Assembly (NCBI RefSeq): GCF_015832195.1 | Contig: NC_052028.1 | Span: 2,275,501 to 2,339,500, forward strand | Reading direction: 5' to 3' | Origin: Motacilla alba alba | Lineage: Eukaryota > Chordata > Aves > Passeriformes > Motacillidae | Length of the DNA stretch: 64,000 nt | In this document: one piece after another, positions 44,871 to 57,534 of the stretch | Layout: every line of letters begins with the position of its first letter | Numbering within the stretch: the stretch's first letter is position 1 | The notes under the pieces: generated by a model | The model's database searches: none | The model's input: only the letters and a program-made list of their open reading frames with translations | What the model was told of the DNA's origin: nothing | Program-made: the position numbers and the translations under genes

Positions 44871-45130
44871 AAGAGCACTCTCAGACCAGGAGGACAAAGT
44901 CGCATCCCTCAGCAGGAGAAACAGCACAGGGATAAAGCGATGGTGACAGCATCGGCTTGCCAATGAGCACTCTCCCGGCTGCATCTCCACGCTCTGGCAC
45001 TGTACCCACCCAACATTGCTTCAGACAAGGGACACAGTGCGACAGTTACTCGCCGAATTTTGAAAAGTCTTGAGAGGGCTTTCTCGGAAAAAATCTATCT
45101 ACAAAGAATTCTGTCTCCACAAATGATCTA

Positions 45131-47075
45131 GGGTGCTCTCGTTCAGTCTAACACATATTTTTCAGTCTCTAAACTCACTTATAGCAATTTACAACATTAA
45201 ACTGTATCACTCCAGCACATCTCACTGTGAGGGAGGCTTTCTGAGTATTTCATGCACCACAGACATCATCCAAACAAGCAGTTATTCTAGGTGGGGTGGC
45301 AGTCCTTCTCTAGAGGAACACGCTCAGTACAGTGCTCAGTACATTTCAGAGGAGAAAGGGCAAACATGGGAATGCAACAGCTCTGACACAAACACAGAAA
45401 ATCACGAGGGGACAGCTTTCTAGTCTCATCAAGGAGCCTTGGCATTCAGGAAAAGCAACGAAAAGACCAAACACAACGACTCTTTTTTAAAAGTTCTTCT
45501 TACTAAGACCCTGAATGACAGATGCAGGACTCCAGGCGGCTCTTGAAAATGCAGTTTATTTTATCCAAGATCTTACAGCAGCCCAGGGTCGTGGCTAACA
45601 GAGCCTGTGCCTACAGCTGTCATCTGCAGCTGCAGACAAGCCTGAAGACCGTTTCATTTTGGTTACAATGCATTATATACTTTTCTTTGCTGAGCATCTT
45701 AATACATAAGAACCAATCTATACCTTAACTTTTACCTATAGCCTATCATAACTACTGTAATTACCATACTCATGTTACTAATCTCCAATCACTAAAAGTT
45801 CGTAATCCACAGTTTAAGCTAGAAGATGATTTTCAGTTCTCTTGCAGTGGGAAATTCTGAGACCTTTTCTCTACTTGCAACATTGGTTCGTCTGTTTGCC
45901 TGTGCTATCTTTCTGCTGGGTAAAAACATCTTCTGTTTGAAGTGGGTTTGTCCTTTGCTGTAAGGTATAAAAACCCCTTCTAACTAACATACTCTTTGCC
46001 TTCTTAGTTATCCAGTAAGACTGGATCAGCAACGCTTTTCTTCTATATCAAAAATTGCTTCCATTTCTCCAGATTCCACATTCAAAAATCTTTCTGCCAA
46101 GCATGCAAATCTGTGAGACTTTCTTGTCAAAACTTCTTCCTTCACCACACTTCTTGAGTCCACCATACAATAATTGGGTTTTAGTAGTTGTGAATTTTAT
46201 TTCAATGCATTCAATGACGATGAGCATGTTTCTACAGCTCTGTTCAGTTCCAGTCTAGCCTAACACTGTTTGTGCTGCTGTATTTCCAAGGCAATCCTCA
46301 GGTGACAGAACACCCAAGCCCTTCTTGTACGCCAAAAGGTGATTTTGTTGTGCACTTTGCTGCCCTGCTCTGAGCTAGATAAGGAAGATGAGACTGCTGT
46401 TGCTAAAGGGTCAAAGTGCCTCCTTCCCTGCTCAGCTGGCACTGCCTGTGCTGCAATGGCTGGCTGGGAGCAACTCCCTGCTCCACCAGGCTGCACTACT
46501 GAAGCACCTGCAGACTTTCGGTGTCTGAATGAACAAGAAAGTTTGTCTTGTCTCTCATAGTGACAAGAAAGCAAAGCACAGAAAGAACACATCTCAACCA
46601 GAGACATCCAGAATCCAGGGAAGAAGGGGTCTAGCCCTGAAGTGTAAAAAGGGTTTTTTTGCATTTCACTGAGGAAATGTTTGGTGTGACAAATTGTGAC
46701 ATTGTTAAAAGCTCAGAATAAAAACATCCGATGACATTTCAGACAGCAAGAGGAACACGAACATAGCTGTGAGTGCTAAGCACACAGATAAAGCCTGTTA
46801 GAAATGGCAGTAACAGAGCTGAAACAAATTACTCAATAAGTGAGAGAAGCTTCCCCTCCTTGACTCCCGTCCTTGTTCTTTGGAGTGGCAGACTGGGTTT
46901 ATTCTGAGGAGAATTGGAAGAAAGATGGTTGAACCACCTGCAAACACAGCTTAATTCTGGAGGAATCATTGCCACGTGCTGCAGCCTGGATCCCCTCCTC
47001 CCATGGGCCAAGAGCCGCATTCTTAGCTGGAGAAACCAAGGCGAGATAAAGCATTGGTGACAGCACGGGCATGCC
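45131..47075 (-). pseudogene. Ghost protocadherin unit between P8 and P9 (flanks only)
   Basis: Junction of 3' flank and 5' flank at 47013/47014, identical in position to the P4-P5 and P6-P7 ghosts. Poly(A) hexamer degraded near 45131-45145 (CTCTCGTTCAGT). The 648-bp LTR lies inside. Confidence 0.72.
45502..46149 (-). mobile_element. Solo LTR-like element, 648 bp, minus orientation (ghost P8-P9)
   Basis: Fourth copy of the 648-bp LTR. Confidence 0.65.
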
Positions 47076-47256
47076 ACTGAACACTCCTCTGGCTGCATCT
47101 CCCTGCTCAGGAACTGTACCCACCCAGCACTGCTTCAGACAAGGCATACAGTGACACAGTCCGTCGCAGAATATTGAAAAGCCTTGTCAGGGCTTTCCCT
47201 GAAATAACGTGTCCAGGAAGAATTCTGTCTCCGCAAAATGGGGTTAGAGTGCTCTC

Positions 47257-48521
47257 TTTATTTTAGTCTAACACATATTTTTCAGTTTGTAACCCAAGAG
47301 TTATACCAATTCACAACGAGAAACTGAATCACTTCAGCACAACACAGCGGGAGGGAGGCTTTCTGATTATTTCATGCATCACAGTCATCATTCAAACAGC
47401 CAGTCATTCTAGATGCGGTGGCAGTCCTCTAGAGGAACAGGCAATGTAAGACTCAAAGTTCAGAGAGCAGGAGAAAGGGCAAAACAGAGAATCCAAATGC
47501 TCTAACACATATGGGGAAAGTCATAAGAGGCCAGCATTCCAGTCCCAACAAGAAAACACTGGATTCTGAAACAAGAATGGGGAAACAAAACTCAAAGTCC
47601 TTTTCCCAATGGTTTTCAAACTTTCATGTTCTGGACTTTTCCTTGAGAGAATTCTCTGATGGACACGAGGCATTTTTTAATGGCCCCAAAGAGAATGAAT
47701 TCATGTTCATGACTCTGTACAGTTATACCCTGCGCAAACACAGCTTGACCTGACACTGCTGTATTTCCAAGGCAATTCCAAGGAGACAGAACACAAAATG
47801 CATACTCACAGGACAAAGGAAGATATTGTTGTGCGTTTTGCTGCTCTGCTGTGTTTTGGGGTGCTCTGCTCTGCTCTGCCCCGGAAGGATCCAAACTCCA
47901 GTCAACTTTCACGCAGAGCTGGAATTGCCTGCACTGCAATGGCTGGATGGCACAAATTCACCCTTTCAGTGAGCAGCGGGAGTGAAGCATTGGCAGATGC
48001 ACAGTGGTGGTACAGACAGACACACTGAGAAGAAAGTGTAACACACAGAGCCCACCCATCTCAGGCAGAGACATCCAAAAGCACCATGCAAATAGAACAT
48101 CGTGACACAGTATTCAGAACGACCTTGCTTTCCAGGGAAAAGGGCTTTGCGTCACTTCAGGAGGTGTGAGATTTGTCTACGCAACACTGCTAATGAGCTA
48201 TAGCAAAGAATAAGAAGTCCAAGGTCTGCTCTGAAAGCAAGAGAAAAAAGAGCATATTTGGGAGTCCATGATTAAAGTCCATCAGAAATGACTGAAACAG
48301 AGCTGAAACCTTCCATGGTCTGTAGAAATTAATCTGAGTGTATTCTATTCCTTATTTGTTGTTTTGGAGTGGAAGACAAATTTTACTAAAAAAAGGAATT
48401 TTAAGGATATTGACTATCACAGTTGGGAAGACTTTTGCCCTGGAGGAATCATTGCCCCTTCCTGCAGCCTGGATCCCCTCCTCCCAAGAGCCAAGAAGCC
48501 TCTGTCTGTGCAGACCCTGGG
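47257..48521 (-). other. P9 3' flank / probable 3' UTR with poly(A) signal
   Basis: AATAAA on the minus strand at 47257-47262, 1260 bp past the P9 stop. Confidence 0.55.
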
Positions 48522-50963
48522 CTAGTTGAAGGAAAGAGCGTTGAACTGTCCTGCAGAGAGAGTCCCAGCACTGTCTGGGGCCACGTCCTCGGTGCTGACC
48601 GGGACACCGGGGAAATCCTGCTCCTCACGCGGGCCCTGGCCCACGGCGCAGCGCTGCGGGGGCAGGCTGGGCAGGATGGGCTTGAGGAATTTGAACTCGC
48701 TGTTGCCCGAGCCCGTTGTGAGGCTGAGCTCGTAGCAGTAGGCGCGGGGCAGGGTCCCTGCAGCGGCTGCATCGGCCGGGCCGCTCTGCAAGGTGTCGGC
48801 AGCATAAAGCACGTGGCCAGCCTTCAGCTCCTTGCTCCTGCACGCCTTGCGAGCCACCAAGACTGCGGTGGAGATGAGGAAGAGCAGGGAGACAAAGACC
48901 AAGGCAAGGATTAAATAGGCGGTCAGGGAGCCGCCCTGATCCTCGCTGGCCGGGCTGCTGTGCGGCAGGCGCACGTCCGACAAGTCCTTGAGCAGGAGAG
49001 CGCTCAGAGCTGCCGTGGCCGACAGCGGGGGCTTGCCGTTGTCCCTGACCAGCACAACGAGCTGCTGCCTCACGCTGTCCCTCTCCGTCACCGGCCTCCT
49101 CAGACGCACCTCCCCGCTTTGGGCGCCCACGGAAAACAGCCCCGGCTCGGTGGCCCTCAGCAGGTGGTACGAGAGCCAGGAGTTCTGGCCCGAGTCGGCA
49201 TCGACGGCCACCACTTTGCTGACGAGGTAGCCCGCCTCAGCCGACACGGGCACCAGCTCACTGGAGGCTGGGCCGCTCTCCTGGGCTGGGTAGAGCACCA
49301 GCGGGGCGTTGTCGTTCTCGTCCAGCACCACAAGGCGGACGGTGACGTTGGCTCTGAGCGGAGGAGAGCCCGCGTCAGAGGCACTGACCGTCACCTCGGT
49401 CTGCCGCAGGCGCTCGTAGTCCAGGGGCCGCAGCACAAACACGTGTCCCTTCTCCGAGTTCACAGAGATGCAGGAGCACGAGGGCCGCTCTGCGCCTGCC
49501 TCTGGTGCCAGGGAATAGGTCACCTTGGCGTTGAGCCCCACGTCGGCGTCTGCAGCGCTCACGGCTCCAACAAACGCCGTGGGCACGTTGTTCTCACGCA
49601 CGTACATGGTGTAGGAGGTCTGGTTGAAGACGGGCGCGTTGTCATTGACATCCGAGATGTCCACGGTGAAGGTCTGCGTGCTTGTGAGAGGAGGCGAGCC
49701 CGCATCCGCTGCCGTGACACTGAGGATGTACCGAGGCGTCTCCTCGCGGTCCAGCGCGCTCACCGTCACCAGCTCATAGTAATTCTTATAGGCTGGCCGC
49801 AGCGAGAAGAAGAGCTGATCCTCCAGGGCACACGAGATCTTCCCGTTGGCACCGGAATCCCGGTCCCTGACCGTAAACAGGGCAACCACCGTGCCGGGCT
49901 CGGTGTTCTCGGGGAGGGGACTGCTGAACGAGCTGACCACCACCTCTGGGGCATTGTCATTCACATCCACCACCTCCACCAGCACCTTGCAGATTGCTGA
50001 GAGCCCGCCTCCATCTGTGGCTTTCACACTGAGCTCATGACTTTCTGCTGCCTCGAAGTCCAGAGGTTTTGTGAGTTTAATTTCACCAGTAATGGGATCA
50101 ATCACAAATGCTGAATCGCTCTGTCCCACTGCCTGACTGAGTTGATAGGAGATGTCCCCATTAACTCCTGCATCTGGATCAGTTGCCAGCACAGTCAGAA
50201 CCACAGAGCCCTCTGGCATGTTCTCCAGAACTTTCCCAATATAACGATCTTGTGTGAATATGGGAGCATTGTCATTTACATCTAGAATGGTAATAGAGAT
50301 CTCAATGGTCCCACTCCTGGGAGGAGAGCCCCCATCTACTGCAATAACACTGAAACCCATCTCCGCCTGCTCCTCTCTGTCTAGTGACTTTTCCAGGACA
50401 AGTTCAAGATATTTGTCACCACTAGTCCGACTTCCATAGGAGACACTGAAATACTCGTTCTCTGGAGAAACACTGTATGTCTGAACTGTGTTGCTGCCAA
50501 TATCTAGGTCTACTGCCACCTCCAGAGGGAAACGAGAGGCCGGGTCACTCCTTTCCAGGATCTTAAAAGCGACTCGTTCCTCGGGGAACTGGGGAGAATG
50601 ATCATTGATGTCCTGCAGAGTCACCTCGACCCGAAAGAACTGCAGGGGGTTGTCGAGCAGCAGCTCGAAGGGGAGCATGCAGGTGGCGGACTGGGCGCAC
50701 AGCTGCTCGCGGTCCAGCCTCCCCGCCACGACGAGGCGGCCGGAGGCTCGGTCTAAGGCGAAATGCTGCCGGCCGTCCTCCGAGAGCAGGCGGGCGCGGC
50801 GAGCCGAGAGCTGCGCCGGCGTCAGCCGCGCGTCCTCCGCCAGCTTGCCCACCAGGGAGCCGCTCGGCGCCTCCTCGGCTACGGAGTAGCGGATGGGCTC
50901 GGCGCGAGCGAGCGGCAGCGACACGAAAGCACAGAGACAAAGCACTTGCCTTGCGAGCGCCAT
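48522..50963 (-). CDS. P9: beta-type clustered protocadherin (PCDHB-like), complete
   Basis: 813 residues, intact. EC2 is the most private opening of the set, [19 protein letters not shown], then [19 protein letters not shown] and [22 protein letters not shown]2 ends and EC3 begins like P5/P6 ([36 protein letters not shown]). EC1 has DRASG for ERASG. EC4 has [11 protein letters not shown] for YVLSV. The tail has [10 protein letters not shown] (Val for Met), shared with P10. Confidence 0.95.
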   Translation of the reverse strand: MALARQVLCLCAFVSLPLARAEPIRYSVAEEAPSGSLVGKLAEDARLTPAQLSARRARLLSEDGRQHFALDRASGRLVVAGRLDREQLCAQSATCMLPFELLLDNPLQFFRVEVTLQDINDHSPQFPEERVAFKILERSDPASRFPLEVAVDLDIGSNTVQTYSVSPENEYFSVSYGSRTSGDKYLELVLEKSLDREEQAEMGFSVIAVDGGSPPRSGTIEISITILDVNDNAPIFTQDRYIGKVLENMPEGSVVLTVLATDPDAGVNGDISYQLSQAVGQSDSAFVIDPITGEIKLTKPLDFEAAESHELSVKATDGGGLSAICKVLVEVVDVNDNAPEVVVSSFSSPLPENTEPGTVVALFTVRDRDSGANGKISCALEDQLFFSLRPAYKNYYELVTVSALDREETPRYILSVTAADAGSPPLTSTQTFTVDISDVNDNAPVFNQTSYTMYVRENNVPTAFVGAVSAADADVGLNAKVTYSLAPEAGAERPSCSCISVNSEKGHVFVLRPLDYERLRQTEVTVSASDAGSPPLRANVTVRLVVLDENDNAPLVLYPAQESGPASSELVPVSAEAGYLVSKVVAVDADSGQNSWLSYHLLRATEPGLFSVGAQSGEVRLRRPVTERDSVRQQLVVLVRDNGKPPLSATAALSALLLKDLSDVRLPHSSPASEDQGGSLTAYLILALVFVSLLFLISTAVLVARKACRSKELKAGHVLYAADTLQSGPADAAAAGTLPRAYCYELSLTTGSGNSEFKFLKPILPSLPPQRCAVGQGPREEQDFPGVPVSTEDVAPDSAGTLSAGQFNALSFN

Positions 50964-50983
50964 GGCGCGGCGGCGGCGGCGGC

Positions 50984-51019
<36 letters not shown>

Positions 51020-51650
51020 GGCGGGTTTGCCGGGCGATTCCCCGCGGAAAGCGGCCAAGTGCGGGTCGGGCGCCTTCCCTCGCTGTCGGAGCTTCCGGCC
51101 GGCGGCCGTAACGCAGCCGGGGTGTCCCGGCAGCGGCTGACACGGGGCAGCGCTCGCTGCCGCAGCCGCTGCCACCTCCGCCCGGCTGCGCTGAGCTCTT
51201 CTAAGCTGACCTGAGCTGGGCTGGGCTGCGCCGAGCCTGTCTGTCTATCAGTCTGCGCTGCGCTGAGCCTGTCTGTCTGTCAGTCTGCGCTGCGCCGAGC
51301 CTGTCTGTCTGTCAGTGTGCGCTGCGCCGAGCCTGTCTGTCTGTCAGCCTGCGCTGCGCCGAGCCTGTCTGTCTGTCAGTGTGCGCTGCGCCGAGCCTGT
51401 CTGTCTGTCTGGCTGCGCTGGGCTCAGCTCGCTCGGGCTGCGCCGCTCCGGGCTCGGCCGCCTCCGCTGCCGCAGCCGCTCGGCGCCGCCTTGGCCGAGG
51501 GCACCACCCAGCGGTGCGCGCTGGGACTGCAGCCGCCGCCGCCCGCAGCCCGCGCTGCCGCTCGGCCCGGCCCGCGATCCCGAACGCACCGAGACAGCCG
51601 GGGCACGAACGGAACGCGGCGGCAACCAGGGCAGCCTGAGGCCGAGGCTC
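50964..51650 (-). promoter_or_regulatory. P9 5' UTR, CTCF/CSE-like site and CpG-rich promoter block
   Basis: Five perfect hexamer units, CTCF-like core at 51169-51177 (206 bp from the ATG), GC block to about 51650. The layout matches P6. Confidence 0.6.
51233..51412. repeat. 32-bp minisatellite upstream of P9 (6 units)
   Basis: Unit starts at 51233, 51265, 51297, 51329, 51361 and 51393. Confidence 0.9.
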
Positions 51651-51711
51651 AGCCCACATCGGCCAAGCAGGAGCAGGGTTCCTTCCACGGCAGGAGAAAC
51701 AGCACGGGCGA

Positions 51712-52312
51712 TGGCGGAACCCAGGACATTCTTCTGACTGCTCAGGATGGCCCGAGCCCCTTGCAGGGACCTCTGAGAGCCTGCATGAAGCCGAAGCCAG
51801 CTGTGACTTAGATTTTGACCCTTGGAACAAATTAGCAACTTTGTATGAGGAATTACAAGTCACAAAAGTTTAAGTCGCATAATAATTGTTGTCTTAGAGT
51901 GAAAAATAGAATTTTGGGGATTCTTAGAATGGAGGTTTGGGGTCCCAGGATGGAGGGATTTGGGCATGCCCTGTCCTTCTTCTTTCTTCTTTCTAACCTC
52001 AGTGATGTGGGTGATGTTGGCACTTTTAGATTGGTTCTCAGTAGAAAGTGACTAACACAGGTGATAAGTATTGGAACATCAGTACAAATATAGTACCCGT
52101 AGTTTTCAGTATAAAAGACAACAGCAGCCCAGGAGGTGTGCCGTGTGCCTCTGGCTGACCTGCTGAACAGATCTCGGTGGGCCAGAGAAAGAATGTAAGA
52201 GATGAGAAATAATAAACCACCTTGAGAACTACAGTCGAAGAGTTGTGACTCCTTCTTTGACAGCTGGGCTGGGAAAAAAGACTTTCAAACGCATCTCGGG
52301 GTCATCCTGAAA
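51712..52312 (+). mobile_element. Solo LTR-like element, 601 bp, plus orientation (P9-P10 spacer)
   Basis: Same element, with the TGGCGG start and CTGAAA end also seen in the 39710 copy. Confidence 0.6.
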
Positions 52313-52541
52313 GCGGAGACTCCCAGAAGGGGATGAGCGATAGTGACGGCACAGGCATGCCAATGCACACTCTCCTGGCTGCATCACCCCACTCAGGAAC
52401 TGTGCCCACACAACATTGCTTCAGACAAGGGACACAGTGAGAAAGTAAGTTGCACAATTTTGAAAAGTCTTGACAGGGCTTTCCCAGAAGGAATGTATCT
52501 ACAAAGAATTCTGTCTCCACACAAGGACTCAGGGTGTTCGC

Positions 52542-53803
52542 TTTATTTCAGTCTAACACATATTTTCAGTTTCTCATCCCAGAGTTATTCCAATTTACAA
52601 CATTAAACTGTATCACTCCAGAATATCTCACTGTGAGGGAGGCTTTCTGATTATTTAATGCATCACAGACATCACTTAAACAGCCAGTTATTCTAGGTGG
52701 GGTGGCAGTCCTTCTCTAGAGGAACACGCTCAGTACAGTGCTCAGTACATTTCAGAGGAGAAAGGGCAAACATGGGAATGCAAATGCTCTGACACAAACA
52801 CAGAAAATCATGTGGGGACAGCTTTCCAGGCCCATCAAGAAGTCTTGGTATTCAGGAACAACAAGGAAAAGACCAAAGCCAAAGTCTTTTTTTCTAAAGT
52901 TCTTCTTGACTGCACCTTCCAATAATTCTGTTTTAGTATTTGTGGACTTTTTCCTTCCATGCATTCAATAACAATGAACATGTTTCTACAGGTCTGTTGA
53001 GTTACAGTTTACGCTAACATTGTTTGTGCTGCTGTATTTCCAAGGCAATCCTGAGGTGACAGAACACCCAAGCCCTTCTTGTCCACCAAAAGAAGATTTT
53101 GTTGTGCCTTTTGCAGCTCTGCTGTGAGCTAGATAAGGAAGATGGGACTGCTGTGGCTAAAGGGTCCGTATCACCTCCTTCCCAGCCGGGCTGGAGCTGC
53201 CTCTGTTGCAATGGCTGGGTGGGAGCAACTCCCTGCTTCACCAGGCAGCACGACTGAAGCACCTGCAGATCTTCAATGTCTGCATGGACAAATATGGTGA
53301 CAAGAAAGCAAAGCACACAGAGCCCACACCTCAGAAAGAGATCCAGAACCCAGTGAAGAAAAGGCCTAATGCTCACAAAGTATTGTGACTCAGTACTCAA
53401 AAGGTTCCTGGTTTTCCAGAGCTGGGAAGATATTTTTTGCATTTCAGTGAGGATATGATTCATTAGGCCAGCAGTGATACTGCCTTAAAGATCAGAACAA
53501 AAAGATCCTCTGGCTTGTCAGACAGCAAGAGAAAGCAGACCATAGGTTGAGGGCTAACCACACATAAAGCTTGTTAGAAAAGGAAGTAGTAAAGGTGAAA
53601 CCGATTAAAAGCTAAGTAAGAAAACCTTGGCTTCTTTAATATCCTTCCTTGCTTTTTGGACTGGCGGACATTTATTTTGAAGAAAATTTTGGGAAGTCAG
53701 TTAAACCAATTGAAAGTCTCTATAGATGACCCATTGCCACGTGCTGCAGCCTGGATCCCCTCCTCCCAAGAGCCAAGAAGCCTCTGTCTGTGCAGACCCT
53801 GGG
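52542..53803 (-). other. P10 3' flank / probable 3' UTR with poly(A) signal
   Basis: AATAAA on the minus strand at 52542-52547, 1257 bp past the P10 stop. Confidence 0.55.
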
Positions 53804-56245
53804 CTAGGTGAAGGAAAGAGCGTTGAACTGTCCTGCAGAGAGAGTCCCAGCACTGTCTGGGGCCACGTCCTCGGTGCTGACAGGGACACCGGGGAAATCC
53901 TGCTCCTCATGCGGGCCCTGGCCCACGGCGCAGCGCTGCGGGGGCAGGCTGGGCAGGATGGGCTTGAGGAATTTGAACTCGCTGTTGCCCGAGCCCGTTG
54001 TGAGGCTGAGCTCGTAGCAGTAGGCGCGGGGCAGGGTCCCTGCAGCGGCTGCATCGGCCAGGCCACTCTGCAAGGTGTCGGCAGCATAAAGCACGTGGCC
54101 AGCCTTCAGCTCCTTGCTCCTGCACGCCTTGCGAGCCACCAAGACTGCGGTGGAGATGAGGAAGAGCAGGGAGACAAAGACCAAGGCAAGGATTAAATAG
54201 GCGGTCAGGGAGCCGCCCTGATCCTCGCTGGCCGGGCTGCTGTGCGGCAGGCGCACGTCCGACAAGTCCTTGAGCAGGAGAGCGCTCAGAGCTGCCGTGG
54301 CCGACAGCGGGGGCTTGCCGTTGTCCCTGACCAGCACAACGAGCTGCTGCCTCACGCTGTCCCTCTCCGTCACCGGCCTCCTCAGACGCACCTCCCCGCT
54401 TTGGGCGCCCACGGAAAACAGCCCCGGCTCGGTGGCCCTCAGCAGGTGGTACGAGAGCCAGGAGTTCTGGCCCGAGTCGGCATCGACGGCCACCACTTTG
54501 CTGACGAGGTAGCCCGCCTCAGCCGACACGGGCACCAGCTCACTGGAGGCTGGGCCGCTCTCCTGGGCTGGGTAGAGCACCAGCGGGGCGTTGTCGTTCT
54601 CGTCCAGCACCACAAGGCGGACGGTGACGTTGGCTCTGAGCGGAGGAGAGCCCGCGTCAGAGGCACTGACCGTCACCTCGGTCTGCCGCAGGCGCTCGTA
54701 GTCCAGGGGCCGCAGCACAAACACGTGTCCCTTCTCCGAGTTCACAGAGATGCAGGAGCACGAGGGCCGCTCTGCGCCTGCCTCTGGTGCCAGGGAATAG
54801 GTCACCTTGGCGTTGAGCCCCACGTCGGCGTCTGCAGCACTCACGGCTCCAACAAACGCCGTGGGCACGTTGTTCTCACGCACGTACATGGTGTAGGAGG
54901 TCTGGTTGAAGACGGGGGCGTTGTCATTGACATCCGAGATGTCCACGGTGAAGGTCTGCGTGCTTGTGAGAGGAGGCGAGCCCGCATCCGCTGCCGTGAC
55001 ACTGAGGACGTACCGAGGCGTCTCCTCGCGGTCCAGCGCGCTCACCGTCACCAGCTCATAGTAATTCTTATAGGCTGGCCGCAGCGAGAAGAAGAGCTGA
55101 TCCTCCAGGGCACACGAGATCTTCCCGTTGGCACCGGAATCCCGGTCCCTGACCGTAAACAGGGCAACCACCGTGCCGGGCTCTGTGTTCTCGGGGAGGG
55201 GACTGCTGAACGAGCTGACCACCACCTCTGGGGCATTGTCATTCACATCCACCACCTCCACCAAGACCTTGCAGATTGCTGAAAGGCCTCCTCCATCTCT
55301 GGCCCTCACAATCAGCTCATGACTTTGTGCTGCCTCGAAGTCCAGAGGTTTTGTGAGTTTAATTTCCCCAGTAATGGCATCAATGACAAATGCTGAGTCA
55401 CTCTGGCCAACCACTTCATTAAGTTGATAGGAGATGTCCCCGTTTTGTCCTACATCTAGATCAGTTGCCAGCACAGTCAGAACCACAGTGCCTTCTGGCA
55501 TGTTCTCCAAAACCTGCCCTGTGTACACCTCTTGTGAGAATATGGGAGCATTGTCATTTACATCCAGAATGACAATTTTCACTTGGGTGGTTCCACTCCT
55601 GGGAGGAGAGCCCCCATCTACAGCAATAACACTGAAACTCATCTCTGCCTGCTCCTCTCTGTCTAGTGGCTTTTCCAGGACCAATTCAAGATACTTCTTG
55701 CCTGAACCCGCAGTACCATAGGACACACTGAAGTACTCGTTCTCTGGAGAGATGCTGTATGCCTGGACTGTGTTATTGCCAATATCGAGGTCCCGAGCAA
55801 CCTCCAGAGGGAAACGTGAACCCGAGTCGCTCGTTTCTAGGATCTCAAAACTGACTCGATCTTCTCGGAAAACAGGCGAATGATCATTGATATCCTGCAG
55901 AGTCACCTCGACCCGAAAGAACTGCAGGGGGTTGTCGAGCAGCAGCTCGAAGGGGAGCATGCAGGTGGCGGACTGGGCGCACAGCTGCTCGCGGTCCAGC
56001 CTCCCCGCCACGACGAGGCGGCCGGAGGCGCGCTCTAAGGCGAAATGCTGCCGGCCGTCCTCCGAGAGCAGGCGGGCGCGGCGAGCCGAGAGCTGCGCCG
56101 GCGTCAGCCGCGCGTCCTCCGCCAGCTTGCCCACCAGGGAGCCGCTCGGCGCCTCCTCGGCTACGGAGTAGCGGATGGGCTCGGCGCGAGCGAGCGGCAG
56201 CGACACGAAAGCACAGAGACAAAGCACTTGCCTTGCGAGCGCCAT
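53804..56245 (-). CDS. P10: beta-type clustered protocadherin (PCDHB-like), complete
   Basis: 813 residues, intact. EC2 is a patchwork: VFREDRVSFEI as in P7, LETSDSGS combining versions, then GNNTVQAYS (sequon) and [17 protein letters not shown] as in P8. EC3 has the private block [20 protein letters not shown], where all others have an AGVNGD motif. The tail reads PHEEQ, which removes the GT of a possible splice donor kept in the other copies, and the last residue is Thr (ALSFT) not Asn. Its upstream CpG block is split by an LTR 577 bp from the ATG. Confidence 0.95.
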   Translation of the reverse strand: MALARQVLCLCAFVSLPLARAEPIRYSVAEEAPSGSLVGKLAEDARLTPAQLSARRARLLSEDGRQHFALERASGRLVVAGRLDREQLCAQSATCMLPFELLLDNPLQFFRVEVTLQDINDHSPVFREDRVSFEILETSDSGSRFPLEVARDLDIGNNTVQAYSISPENEYFSVSYGTAGSGKKYLELVLEKPLDREEQAEMSFSVIAVDGGSPPRSGTTQVKIVILDVNDNAPIFSQEVYTGQVLENMPEGTVVLTVLATDLDVGQNGDISYQLNEVVGQSDSAFVIDAITGEIKLTKPLDFEAAQSHELIVRARDGGGLSAICKVLVEVVDVNDNAPEVVVSSFSSPLPENTEPGTVVALFTVRDRDSGANGKISCALEDQLFFSLRPAYKNYYELVTVSALDREETPRYVLSVTAADAGSPPLTSTQTFTVDISDVNDNAPVFNQTSYTMYVRENNVPTAFVGAVSAADADVGLNAKVTYSLAPEAGAERPSCSCISVNSEKGHVFVLRPLDYERLRQTEVTVSASDAGSPPLRANVTVRLVVLDENDNAPLVLYPAQESGPASSELVPVSAEAGYLVSKVVAVDADSGQNSWLSYHLLRATEPGLFSVGAQSGEVRLRRPVTERDSVRQQLVVLVRDNGKPPLSATAALSALLLKDLSDVRLPHSSPASEDQGGSLTAYLILALVFVSLLFLISTAVLVARKACRSKELKAGHVLYAADTLQSGLADAAAAGTLPRAYCYELSLTTGSGNSEFKFLKPILPSLPPQRCAVGQGPHEEQDFPGVPVSTEDVAPDSAGTLSAGQFNALSFT

Positions 56246-56821
56246 GGCGCGGCGGCGGCTGCGGCCGGTGTCGGTGTGGCGGGTGTGCCGGGCGATTCCC
56301 CGCGGAAAGCGGCCAAGTGCGGGGCGGGCGCCTTCCCTCGCTGTCGGAGCTTCCGGCCGGCGGCCGTAACGCAGCCGGGGTGTCCCGGCAGCGGCGGAGA
56401 CGGGGCAGCGCTCGCTGCCGCAGCCGCTGCCACCTCCGCCCGACTGCGCTGAGCTCTTCTAAGCTGACCTGAGCTGGGCTGGCATGAGCCTGTCTGTCTG
56501 TCAGTCTGCGCTGCACCGCGTCAGTCTGTCTGTCAGTCTGCGCTGCGCTGAGCCTGTCTGTCTGTCAGTCTGCGCTGCGCCGAGCCTGTCTGTCTGTCAG
56601 TCTGCGCTGCGCCGAGCCTGTCTGTCTGTCTGGCTGCGCTGGGCTCAGCTCGCTCGGGCTGCGCCGCTCCGGGCTCGGCCGCCTCCGCTGCCGCAGCCGC
56701 TCGGCGCCGCCTTGGCCGAGGGCACCACCCAGCGGTGCGCGCTGGGACTGCAGCCGCCGCCGCCCGCAGCCCGCGCTGCCGCTCGGCCCGGCCCGCGATC
56801 CCGAACGCACCGAGACAGCCG
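56246..56821 (-). promoter_or_regulatory. P10 5' UTR and proximal promoter block, truncated by an LTR
   Basis: GCC tract broken by CTG, one hexamer unit, CTCF-like core at 56427-56435 (182 bp from the ATG). The GC-rich block is interrupted at 56821; its continuation (GGGGCAGGAACGGAACGCGG) resumes at 57541. Confidence 0.6.
56486..56634. repeat. 32-bp minisatellite upstream of P10 (5 units)
   Basis: Same unit order as at P8, including the GCACCGCGTCAGTC variant. Confidence 0.87.
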
Positions 56822-57534
56822 TGTTGTGCTGCGGCATTTAAACCAATTCAATTCAAATGGTTTCTCCCGACCTCACCCCCATTACTATGTGTTGGTTAAG
56901 CCCCGGTTTTCCTGCCATGTTTCTGATTGGTCCCCTGCTCCGCAAGTTGAGTTGGTCATCTATATTCCTCCACCCCTGTTGCTGTTGCATTTTGCTTAGT
57001 CATTCTGTTGATCCCTCCCTAAGGCCTTGTCCATCACCTAGGGACTCCGCTCCTTATTCCAGAATGTTCCCTTAAGTACGCTAGGTGATTGGACAAAAGG
57101 AAAATACCCTATCCCATCATTCCTATCTTATCATGTCCTATCATATCCTCCTCACCCTATCAGTCATTTGCTAGCCAAGCTGTCCGTTACACTAGCACCT
57201 CCCTTTTAGTCTGCTCTTCTTGGTTCATTTAAGGTAACCTCCCTTTACTCCACCCCCTATATAAGTCTCTTGTAAACTGGCTCTTTTGCTCGTTTGGTCT
57301 CCCGGGTGAACTCTCTGGAGTTCGCCGTGACTTAAGACCTTCTTTTCACCACCTTGCCCTTCCTTCCGCCGTCGCCTGACTCCTGCAAGGCACTGCTTGG
57401 AGCCTGGGGTCGCCTTTCCCGAAGCTCATCCAGGTAGTGCCCCTCCCTGCCACTGGGGCTGTGTGTCGGCTCCCATCTGGAACAAGCCTCTTCCCAGGAC
57501 TGGGAGTAGAGCATTCTGCGGACACAGCACGGCA
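56822..57534 (+). mobile_element. Solo LTR-like element, 713 bp, inside the P10 CpG block
   Basis: Begins TGTTGTGCTGC and ends CACGGCA, flanked by a perfect 6-bp duplication CAGCCG (56816-56821 and 57535-57540). It has a TATATAA box at 57258-57264. A 6-bp duplication is usual for class II (ERVK-like) elements. It is found once in the window, so it is younger than the duplications. No viral coding region remains. Confidence 0.78.
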
